From Lachnospiraceae bacterium (GTDB taxonomy: Bacteria; Bacillota; Clostridia; Lachnospirales; Lachnospiraceae): a stretch of 64,000 nucleotides of DNA. The notes below the pieces were generated by a model, which was not told the origin of the DNA, did no database searches, and saw nothing but the letters and a program-made list of their open reading frames with translations. This document shows, one piece after another, positions 33,424-40,558 of the stretch. The position numbers and the translations under genes are program-made. The DNA is taken from the NCBI GenBank assembly GCA_910573755.1, contig CAJTBO010000020.1, forward strand, positions 1 through 64,000, read 5' to 3'. The stretch's first letter is position 1, and every line of letters starts with the position of its first letter.

Positions 33424-33924
33424 ATGACCATTTATCTGGAAAATGAGACAGATACGGCATTTGGCTTTGATACGAGGGAAACGGCAGGCCGGGTGGCTGA
33501 AAAGGTACTGGAACTGGAAAAATGCCCTTATGAGGCTGTTGTAAATATACTGCTGACGGACGATCAGGGCATCCGGCAGTTTAATATGGATTTTCGGCAG
33601 ATCGATGCGCCTACGGATGTCCTTTCTTTTCCCAATATTGCCTACGATGAACCGGCAGACTTCTGCCGGGTGGAGGAGCAGGCGGCAGATTGTTTTGAAC
33701 CTGATACCGGGGAACTTGTGCTGGGGGATATCATGATCAGCGTGGATAAAGTGAGGGAGCAGGCTGTAAGCTATGGCCATTCCGAAAAACGGGAGTTTGC
33801 ATTTTTGGTCGCTCACAGTATGCTGCATCTGCTCGGATATGACCATATGACAAAGGAGGAAGCTTCCGTGATGGAAGAAAAACAGGAAAAGGCGCTTTCA
33901 GAGCTTCAGATCACAAGAGATTAG
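33424..33924 (+). CDS. ybeY: Endoribonuclease YbeY (16S rRNA maturation)
   Basis: A 166-residue protein with the zinc-binding signature HSMLHLLGYDHM and the upstream strand LVLGDIMISVDKV. YbeY is a single-strand endoribonuclease for rRNA 3' maturation and ribosome quality control. Start ATG 33424 has AAGGAG 9 bases upstream and gives the family's usual beginning (MTIYLENE). An ATG at 33391 that overlaps the previous stop is in frame but would add 11 atypical residues; it may still provide coupling. Confidence 0.93.
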   Translation: MTIYLENETDTAFGFDTRETAGRVAEKVLELEKCPYEAVVNILLTDDQGIRQFNMDFRQIDAPTDVLSFPNIAYDEPADFCRVEEQAADCFEPDTGELVLGDIMISVDKVREQAVSYGHSEKREFAFLVAHSMLHLLGYDHMTKEEASVMEEKQEKALSELQITRD

Positions 33925-33949
33925 ACGGACGAGGGGAAACGTATACTTT

Positions 33950-35566
33950 ATGAAAAAAATGAATTCTTCGGCAATAGACCTGTTTAAATATAAGATGGCG
34001 ATTGTCGGAATGGTGAATATTTTGGTATTGTCGGCTGTTCTGGGGATTCAGGGCGCCGGTTATCTGGGAATTTCCCTTGCTCTGCTTACTTTTCTGATAT
34101 CTTTTCATTCCTGCTGGCTCTCTGCTCTGGCGGCAAGGTATGTACGGGGCAGAAACACAAGAAACCAGCACAAGAGCAGCAGAAAATTTTTAAAAGGTGT
34201 TTTGATCTATGTATTTTCCACGGGAGCCGCGTTTTGTGCTCTGTTTATCCTTGCCAGCGAAGGACTCGGCAGTTTTTTGATCCGTGATATCCATATCAAT
34301 ATCTGCATGATGGTCATCGCGGTGATACTGCTCGTACACGGCATTTGTGAAGCGGTCAGCGGTTACCTGCAGGGAATGGGATTTTATATGCCGGTAAAAA
34401 TTTTTCTGTTGGTAAAACAGGCGGCAGTTTTTGCGGGAAGCATCGCAGGCATGAAGCTGTTGGAAGAATACGGCGGAAAAGTCGCACGGCTCAAGCATAA
34501 TGAGGCCGTAACCAGTGTGTATGGCGCCTTCGGATCGCTTCTTGGCATGCTTGCCGGAAATATGGCGGGGTTGATCCTGCTTCTGGTATTCTGTCTGTTG
34601 CTCTATGGAGAACTGCGCAGTATGCGCAGCAAGGATAATGCAAGATATCAGGAAAGTTCTTTTCACGGGTTTCGGGTTATGCTCGGCATCGGGCTTATGC
34701 AGGGGATCAAATATGCCCTGTTGTTTTCGCCCTTTCTCATAAACTATATTTTATATATCAGATTATGTAAAACAGACGGGGATTCCACGCTCTGGATAAA
34801 AACGGGAGGGTTTCTGTTCGGCGAGGCGGTTCCCGTTATGGCTGTGCTGATCCTGGGATTTGTCCTGATAAACCATAAAAATTACAGGCAGCTCGCAGGA
34901 TACTGGAAAAACGAGGCTTATTCGCAGTTTCGGGAAAAAGTATACGCCATGCTGCTCGGTGTTTTTTTACTGGCCCTTCCTGTATGTGCTGCGGTTTCCG
35001 TTCTGTCGGAACCGATTTTGAAATGTCTGACAAAGGATGCGGCAAAAGAGGGAAGCAGTATCCTGCTGTATGCCGCTGCAGGCGCCGTGCTTCTGATTCT
35101 GGAACAGACAGCGGTGAAGCTGATGGAACTCTGGAATGAGACATTGTATTTGTACTTGATCACAATCGTCAGCTTCGCCTTACAGACCGTCTTTGCCGTT
35201 ACCGCTTTCAAAGCGTTTGACCTCGGGGTATCGGGCATAATGTTCGGCGGGATGCTGCAGGCGATTTTGTTTGTCATTTTTTTCTTTGTGAAATTTTCAA
35301 GACGGCTGAAGCTTTCCGGAATGCAGCTTCAAAAGCTGGTGATGGCGCTGATTCTTGCGATGGGAGGGGCGCTGATCATGCTGGTGATCTATCTGGCGGT
35401 CGGGAAAAAGCTTTCGGCGGGAATCGCGGTGGCTGTTTCCGTGGTTCCGGGATTATTGCTGTATCTGGCGGTTGTGACGATATTGCGGATCGTCAGCGAC
35501 AAAGATGCGGCATGTATGCCGGGCGGAGAATTATTTTTATGGTTAAACAGAATATTGCACAGATAA
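33950..35566 (+). CDS. MOP-family flippase (polysaccharide/lipid II-type exporter)
   Basis: A 538-residue integral membrane protein with 12-14 helices. The pattern of the polysaccharide biosynthesis/SpoVB/MurJ branch of the MOP superfamily can be seen: an N-terminal block with DLFKYKMAIVGMVNILVLSA, a long polar loop after the second helix pair, HGICEAVSGYLQGMGFYMPV and, in the second half, LPVCAAVSVLSEPILKCLTK. The last helix pair carries GIAVAVSVVPGLLLYLAV. The substrate cannot be named; close to spore genes, SpoVB-like function is possible. Starts 26 bases after ybeY. Confidence 0.75.
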   Translation: MKKMNSSAIDLFKYKMAIVGMVNILVLSAVLGIQGAGYLGISLALLTFLISFHSCWLSALAARYVRGRNTRNQHKSSRKFLKGVLIYVFSTGAAFCALFILASEGLGSFLIRDIHINICMMVIAVILLVHGICEAVSGYLQGMGFYMPVKIFLLVKQAAVFAGSIAGMKLLEEYGGKVARLKHNEAVTSVYGAFGSLLGMLAGNMAGLILLLVFCLLLYGELRSMRSKDNARYQESSFHGFRVMLGIGLMQGIKYALLFSPFLINYILYIRLCKTDGDSTLWIKTGGFLFGEAVPVMAVLILGFVLINHKNYRQLAGYWKNEAYSQFREKVYAMLLGVFLLALPVCAAVSVLSEPILKCLTKDAAKEGSSILLYAAAGAVLLILEQTAVKLMELWNETLYLYLITIVSFALQTVFAVTAFKAFDLGVSGIMFGGMLQAILFVIFFFVKFSRRLKLSGMQLQKLVMALILAMGGALIMLVIYLAVGKKLSAGIAVAVSVVPGLLLYLAVVTILRIVSDKDAACMPGGELFLWLNRILHR

Positions 35567-35574
35567 TCCGGAAT

Positions 35575-35598
35575 AAATCCTGCAGAATGCATGGATTT
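35575..35598 (+). terminator. Possible terminator after the flippase gene
   Basis: AAATCCTGCA (35575-35584) faces TGCATGGATTT (35588-35598) around GAA, with one bulged T. The stem is good, but the downstream tract is CCTGATC, so termination would be inefficient. Confidence 0.35.
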
Positions 35599-35737
35599 CC
35601 TGATCGGGTGTATTGTGATAATAATTATATAGAATAAAAACAGAAAAAAAGCTGATACTGATAACGAAGGTTCTGCGTGGAAAATGCAGTTTTTCACCTG
35701 TGATGTTGATCCGTTTACACGGTAGAATGAGGGAAAG

Positions 35738-36367
35738 ATGAAACTTTTGAAAGGTATCAGCCTGTTTATTCTGGCAATAGGTTTATTTTCTATAGGATGT
35801 TTTTTAGGGTTTGAGGGACGGGGCTTTTTTTATCCCGGAACGAATACGGGATCGGGCAGGGAGATCAGTGCGTCTGACGGAGAAGAAAAAACGGTGCAGG
35901 CCGCCGCGCAGAAGGAAAATGTGATCAGCGCCGATACATCCTTTGTCGTGATAGAAGTCAATCTGGCAGACCGGTCGGAAAAGGCGGAGGAAATCCCCGT
36001 TCCGACTTATTATATGGGAATGGACAGGGAAGATTTTGAAAAACAGATTCAGACCTATGACAGTTCGCCTTCTCTCAATGAACTGCAGAAAGGGTTTCAG
36101 GGCTCGGAGATCAGAAGTTTTTCCGGAAGTATGGTGGAACTTTGCAAATTTTATCAGATTCTGGCGGAAGAAACCGATGAATACTATTATCTTGCAATTT
36201 TCAAAAATAAAGTAGTGGTTTATAAATCGGACGGAAAGACGATTTACATGGAAACGGACATTCCGGCGGAAGATCTGCCGCCGGAGGTTATGCAGGAGCT
36301 GATCCAGACAAGGGTGGTCAATACGGAGGAGGATCTGTATGATTTTCTGGAGTCTTATTCGAGCTGA
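35738..36367 (+). CDS. BofC-like membrane-anchored protein
   Basis: A 209-residue protein with an N-terminal anchor or signal (ISLFILAIGLFSIGCFLG) and an acidic linker. The C-terminal 75 residues resemble the BofC C-terminal domain: YYLAIFKNKVVVYKSDGKTI, a 'TDIPAEDLPPEVMQELIQTR' stretch, then NTEEDLYDFLESYSS. In Bacillus, BofC is a forespore-exported inhibitor in the pro-sigma-K signalling pathway. Lachnospiraceae mostly use other sigma-K controls, so the role may differ. It follows a sporulation block, consistent with a spore function. Confidence 0.6.
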   Translation: MKLLKGISLFILAIGLFSIGCFLGFEGRGFFYPGTNTGSGREISASDGEEKTVQAAAQKENVISADTSFVVIEVNLADRSEKAEEIPVPTYYMGMDREDFEKQIQTYDSSPSLNELQKGFQGSEIRSFSGSMVELCKFYQILAEETDEYYYLAIFKNKVVVYKSDGKTIYMETDIPAEDLPPEVMQELIQTRVVNTEEDLYDFLESYSS

Positions 36368-36380
36368 CTGGACAGATCTG

Positions 36381-36411
36381 TTGAAAAACTGTATTATGAT
36401 ATCCATAATAC
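36381..36411 (+). promoter_or_regulatory. Promoter with palindrome over the -10, upstream of the BaiN-like gene
   Basis: TTGAAA (36381-36386), 17-base spacer, CATAAT (36404-36409). The perfect inverted repeat GTATTATG-ATATC-CATAATAC (36391-36411) covers the spacer and -10, the usual site for a repressor operator. The regulator is unknown. Confidence 0.45.
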
Positions 36412-36495
36412 AATATAATGCAATATAATTTATACTTATATATATAACTTCGGATTTGATCATTTAAACTTTATATAAAAGTCAGGTCGGTACGG

Positions 36496-38031
36496 ATGGA
36501 AAATGAGGAAAGAAAAATGGCAAAGGAGCAGTATCAGGTCATCGTGATCGGCGGCGGCGCTTCCGGGATGGCGGCGGCGATAGCGGCGCTGGAAGAAGGG
36601 ATGGCGGGAAAAGCATCGCCGGAAGTGAGGATGCCAAAAGAAGCGGTGTCGGAAGAGGGGGTACCGGAAAAAGCGGCGTGTGGAGATGGGGGACGGCAGA
36701 AGCCGGGAAAAAAACAGGCCGGGGTACTTCTTCTTGAGAGCAATGACAGAGTCGGGAAAAAAATTCTGGCGACAGGGAACGGAAAATGTAACTTTACCAA
36801 TAAAAATGTCAGTCCGGCGCACTATAATACGGACGACAGGGCTGTGCTGGAAGCCGTTCTGGCAGGTTTTCCGACTGAGGAGGCGTTACGTTTTTTTGAA
36901 AAACTGGGGATGCTTTCGAGAGAGAAAAACGGTTATTTTTATCCTATGCCCGAGACGGCTTCCACGGTGCTGGATGTACTGCGGCTGCGGCTTTCGGAAC
37001 TGGGCTGCGATATACTGTGCGGTATTTATGTGGAGAAAATAGAGAAAAGTAAAGAAGGGTTTCAGATCAGCTTTCGGGAACAGGGGCAGCTGCACCGCGA
37101 GCAGTGCGGCAGTGTTATTCTGTCGACGGGTTCCAAAGCCGGCGGGTTTTTACATAATAAGCAGGAAGATCCGCTGCGGCTCGCCAAATCACTGGGATTA
37201 CATAGTACGGCGCTTTATCCGGCCCTGACAAAGTGTATCTGCCGGGAAGGATATTATTACAGGCAGCTTGCGGGTGTACGGGCACAGGTAAAACTCTCCC
37301 TCTATGCGGAAAATAATTCGGGAAAAAAAACAGGCGGAAAAATAAAGAATGGCTGGGAATTGCTGAAACGCGAATCGGGAGAGCTGCAGCTCACGAAGGA
37401 AGGGATATCGGGAATTGCGGTGTTTCAGCTTTCCGGGATGATCGCTCAGAAATTGGCTGAAAATAGGCGGGTGAACGTTGAGGTTAATTTTCTGCCGGAT
37501 TTTCGGGAGGATGCGCTGGAGGACTGGGCGGAAAAGAGGCTGTCCCTGCTGCCGGGGCGGACGCTGGAAGAGTTCTTTTTAGGGATATTACATAAGAAGG
37601 TGCTCGGTGTATGCCTGCAGGCGGAAGGGTTTTTGGGAACGATGAAAATTCCCGCTGTAGGCGATAATGCAAGGCCGGGCAGAAAGACAGAAGATTGCTC
37701 TGCGGAGAGAAGAGCTGTTATGATGATCCTGTCCGTTATGAAACGCGCCATGCATTTTACCACAGAAGTGACGGCAGTGTCAGATATGAAACAGGCGCAG
37801 GTATGCCGGGGAGGACTGTCCCTTTCGCAGTTTAGTGAAAGACTGGAATGTAAAATGATACCGGGACTTTTTGCCTGCGGGGAAGTGCTAAACGTGGACG
37901 GGGAATGCGGCGGCTATAATCTGCATTTTGCGTGGGCGTCCGGCGTTTTGGCTGGAAAGGAGGCGATGCGGAGACGCAACACACGGTCTCAGTCCTCGTT
38001 TTGGCAGGAGAAGGGAGAGGCAGAGATCTAA
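36496..38031 (+). CDS. BaiN/HI0933-like FAD-dependent oxidoreductase with insertion
   Basis: A 511-residue flavoprotein of the HI0933 family. Rossmann GGGASGMAAA at 19-28, then LLLESNDRVGKKILATGNGK and CNFTNKNVS, and the C-terminal FAD segment GLFACGEVLNVDGECGGYNL. Between the first helix and the second strand of the Rossmann fold there is a Lys/Glu/Pro/Gly-rich insertion of about 40 residues (36-75), where the family normally has a two-to-six residue turn. Start ATG 36496 or ATG 36517 (GAGGA ribosome binding site 8 bases upstream); the second is equally plausible. Substrate unknown; some relatives act on bile acid intermediates. Confidence 0.85.
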   Translation: MENEERKMAKEQYQVIVIGGGASGMAAAIAALEEGMAGKASPEVRMPKEAVSEEGVPEKAACGDGGRQKPGKKQAGVLLLESNDRVGKKILATGNGKCNFTNKNVSPAHYNTDDRAVLEAVLAGFPTEEALRFFEKLGMLSREKNGYFYPMPETASTVLDVLRLRLSELGCDILCGIYVEKIEKSKEGFQISFREQGQLHREQCGSVILSTGSKAGGFLHNKQEDPLRLAKSLGLHSTALYPALTKCICREGYYYRQLAGVRAQVKLSLYAENNSGKKTGGKIKNGWELLKRESGELQLTKEGISGIAVFQLSGMIAQKLAENRRVNVEVNFLPDFREDALEDWAEKRLSLLPGRTLEEFFLGILHKKVLGVCLQAEGFLGTMKIPAVGDNARPGRKTEDCSAERRAVMMILSVMKRAMHFTTEVTAVSDMKQAQVCRGGLSLSQFSERLECKMIPGLFACGEVLNVDGECGGYNLHFAWASGVLAGKEAMRRRNTRSQSSFWQEKGEAEI

Positions 38032-38127
38032 CATGCAGTCCCCGTCTTAGTTTCAGCAGGAGAAGGGAGATGCAGAGATCTAACATGCAGTCCCCGTCTT
38101 AGTTTCAGCAGGAAAAGAGGAGATATC
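37990..38127 (+). repeat. Direct repeats of 52 bp across the end of the BaiN-like gene
   Basis: Three successive copies: 37990-38035 (46 bp, inside the gene and covering its stop), 38036-38087 (52 bp) and 38088-38127 (partial). Shared core GCAGGAGAAGGGAGA..GCAGAGATCTAACATG and CAGTCC(C)CGT. The second copy differs from the first mainly by CAGTCCCCGTCTTAGTTTCA against CAGTCCTCGTTTTG. The array fills the space between the convergent stop codons. Confidence 0.85.
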
Positions 38128-39940
38128 AGGGATGATATAAGGCACCGATCTCCTCCGCGGTTTTTATACCGTCCATAGCGGCGGAAGTGATACCGCCGGC
38201 GTAGCCTGCGCCTTCCCCGCAGGGATAGATTCCTTCTATATTACTCTGCAGGGAATGATCCCGATTGATGCGGACAGGGGAGGAGGTTCTGCTTTCTATG
38301 CCGCAGAGCCAGACTTCTCCCGAAGCAAATCCGTGTATTTTCTGATCCATTTCGCTCATGCCCTCTATAAACGCCGTATTCAGCGTGGGCGGTAAAATGC
38401 GGGTGATATCCGCCTCCTGATAAAGCCCCTTCAGCGCAGGCGCAAAAGGAGCAAGCAGTTCGGAACAGGTGGTTTTTGGTAAAAGCCCCTGCAGGACCAG
38501 TTCCGTCTGAAAATCTCTGTATTTTTGTATCGGGATTTTTCCCCGGGCGGCTTCATAAGCCCTTTTTTCCAGTTCCCGCTGAAAGGTGATCCCGGAAAGC
38601 GGATGATCGGGAGAGCCGTAATCTTCCGGTGATACGGAAACGATAATGGCGCTGTTGGCATTGTCGCCGTCCCTTTTGCTGTAACTCATGCCGTTTACGG
38701 CAAGGAGCCCTCTTTCCGAGGAAGCATTCACCACAAAGCCGCCCGGACACATGCAAAAGGAATACACACCTCTGCCGTCCTTTGCCTTCGCGGTCAGTTT
38801 ATAGGGTGCCGCACCCGGAAGGGATGCCGCATCTTTTGCAGAACCGGTATTCCCGTTTTGGTCTGTCCGCCCCTCCCATGTACCATATTGTGTCTCATTG
38901 ATAAAAGCCTGGGGATGTTGTACCCGGAATCCTACGGCGAAAGGCTTTGCCTCCATATCCAGCCGTTTTTCATATAACATGGAGATAGTGTCCCTTGCGC
39001 TGTGCCCGATAGCAAGTACCAGAATATCCGTTTCGATCCACTCCCTGTTGTTGATCTCCACAGCAGCAATCCTTTTTTCTTTTTCCCAGCGGGAACGGTT
39101 TTCCGATGGCAGATCGGATTTATGACTGACATCAGTCACAGCATCGGCGCGGAGCCCCTCTATATCATTTCCCTGAAGATCATTTATCAGGACATAATTT
39201 TTCTGATTATCATTTCTCCGGGTATCACTTATCTGAATATCCGTCATCTGGCTTTCAAACCGTACTTCGCCGCCGAGAGAAATGATTTCCTCCCGCATAT
39301 TTTTTACAATATTTTTTAATACATCTGTCCCAAGATGAGGTTTCTGATCGTATAAAATACTTTTCTTTGCGCCGAATTCCACAAAGGCTTTGAGCACATG
39401 AGTGTTCCGCCCGTATTTGTCTTTGACAAGGGTATTCAGTTTTCCGTCAGAAAAAGTACCGGCGCCGCCTTCGCCGAACTGTACATTGGAATTGAGGCAA
39501 AGCGCTTCCCCGTTCCAGAAAGCTTCCACATCGGCGCTTCTCTGTTCCACATCTTTTCCCCTCTCCAGCAACAGCGGCCGAAACCCTGCCCTTGCCAGCT
39601 CTAACCCGCAAAACAGCCCGGCAGGGCCTGTTCCGATGATCACGGGCCGCTTTGTAAGCTGTTTTTTACCTGTAACCTGATAACGAAAAGTGACGGTGTT
39701 ATCTTTTGTGATATCGCGGTCTCTTTGCAGATTTTTCAGCAGTTTATCCTCCTCCCTGCATTTGGCAAGCAGGGTATAACTGTAGAAGAGACGGGGCTTT
39801 TTTCTGGCGTCTACGGACTGCCTTGCGATGTTCCAGTCCAGAATATCGCTCTCCCGGCATTTTAACTTATGACAGAGCGCCGTGAAAAGCTGTTTTTCGG
39901 TATGGTCTATAGGGCAGGTGATCTGGTTGATGCGAAGCAT
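38126..39940 (-). CDS. COG2509-type FAD-dependent oxidoreductase
   Basis: A 604-residue flavoprotein on the opposite strand to its neighbours. An N-terminal 90-residue domain (WNIARQSVDARKKPRLFYSY) precedes the dinucleotide-binding GTGPAGLFCG at 103-112. Further blocks: NVQFGEGGAGTFSDGKLNT, AIGHSARDTISMLYE, CMCPGGFVVNASSE and the C-terminal GIYPCGEGAGYAGGITSAAMDG. Length and motifs are those of the uncharacterised FAD-dependent dehydrogenase family. It converges with the BaiN-like gene across a short repeat array and shares an upstream region of 317 bases with the divergent gene at 40258. Confidence 0.88.
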   Translation of the reverse strand: MLRINQITCPIDHTEKQLFTALCHKLKCRESDILDWNIARQSVDARKKPRLFYSYTLLAKCREEDKLLKNLQRDRDITKDNTVTFRYQVTGKKQLTKRPVIIGTGPAGLFCGLELARAGFRPLLLERGKDVEQRSADVEAFWNGEALCLNSNVQFGEGGAGTFSDGKLNTLVKDKYGRNTHVLKAFVEFGAKKSILYDQKPHLGTDVLKNIVKNMREEIISLGGEVRFESQMTDIQISDTRRNDNQKNYVLINDLQGNDIEGLRADAVTDVSHKSDLPSENRSRWEKEKRIAAVEINNREWIETDILVLAIGHSARDTISMLYEKRLDMEAKPFAVGFRVQHPQAFINETQYGTWEGRTDQNGNTGSAKDAASLPGAAPYKLTAKAKDGRGVYSFCMCPGGFVVNASSERGLLAVNGMSYSKRDGDNANSAIIVSVSPEDYGSPDHPLSGITFQRELEKRAYEAARGKIPIQKYRDFQTELVLQGLLPKTTCSELLAPFAPALKGLYQEADITRILPPTLNTAFIEGMSEMDQKIHGFASGEVWLCGIESRTSSPVRINRDHSLQSNIEGIYPCGEGAGYAGGITSAAMDGIKTAEEIGALYHP

Positions 39941-40257
39941 GGCTGTTTTGCCTCCTGTTTCTTATTTTCATATCCGAAGCGGGTATTGATTCTTTGCCTA
40001 TTGTAAATTATCAGACGGACAGCGTCAATATAAAACGTAATGCCTATTACTTTTCGCGGGTCAGGAATGCGCATTTACTGCGCGTTCCGCGGGAACATGA
40101 TCCAGATCCGGGGCGGCTCCTCCGCAGCAAAACTTTCGATAACGCTCCGAACGTTACTGGATAATAACCTGTTTTCATATCTCTTATTGAACATAAATCT
40201 GAAGTAGATTATAATGGAGTCATATGAGATCCGAATGAAAAAGAACAAGGAGATACC
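39941..40257. other. Divergent intergenic region
   Basis: A 317-base gap between the minus-strand flavoprotein and the small gene at 40258. It holds the plus-strand promoter at 40187-40215. GC-rich CGCGTTCCGCGGGAAC at about 40081-40096 contains a short inverted repeat (GTTCCGCGGGAAC). I saw no clear minus-strand promoter and no coding sequence. Confidence 0.5.
40187..40215 (+). promoter_or_regulatory. Sigma-A promoter of the small Cys/His protein gene
   Basis: TTGAAC (40187-40192), 17-base spacer, TATAAT (40210-40215); the start codon is 43 bases downstream with AAGGAG between. Confidence 0.75.
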
Positions 40258-40467
40258 ATGAATAACACATCTGAAAAAGATATCGATAATTTGCTGAACA
40301 TACTGGATAGTTTCTGTGAGGCGGGAGAGGGCCGTATGAAGCTGGAGGTTTCGGAGGAACTTTCTTCCGGCGATACAAAACATGCCTACCATCACGGACG
40401 CTGTGATATCGGAAGCCCCTGGGCAAAAGGGACGGCTTTTGACGTACTGGAAGATGGCGGATGCTGA
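40258..40467 (+). CDS. Small conserved-looking protein with Cys/His motif
   Basis: A 69-residue acidic protein with AAGGAG 7 bases before ATG 40258 and a strong promoter. The middle reads KHAYHHGRCDIGSPWAKGTAFDVLE, a compact motif that I associate with a family of short proteins in gut clostridia, but I have no name for it. The helical N-terminal half (NNLLNILDSF-like) and one Cys in HHGRCD suggest a metal site or redox role; this is conjecture. Confidence 0.65.
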   Translation: MNNTSEKDIDNLLNILDSFCEAGEGRMKLEVSEELSSGDTKHAYHHGRCDIGSPWAKGTAFDVLEDGGC

Positions 40468-40558
40468 AACGACGGAATTTTAAGGATGTGCAGTGTGGAA
40501 AATAAGATGTTTCACTGCTGTTTATGCCTGAGCAAAACGAAAGGAATGAGTGATTACT

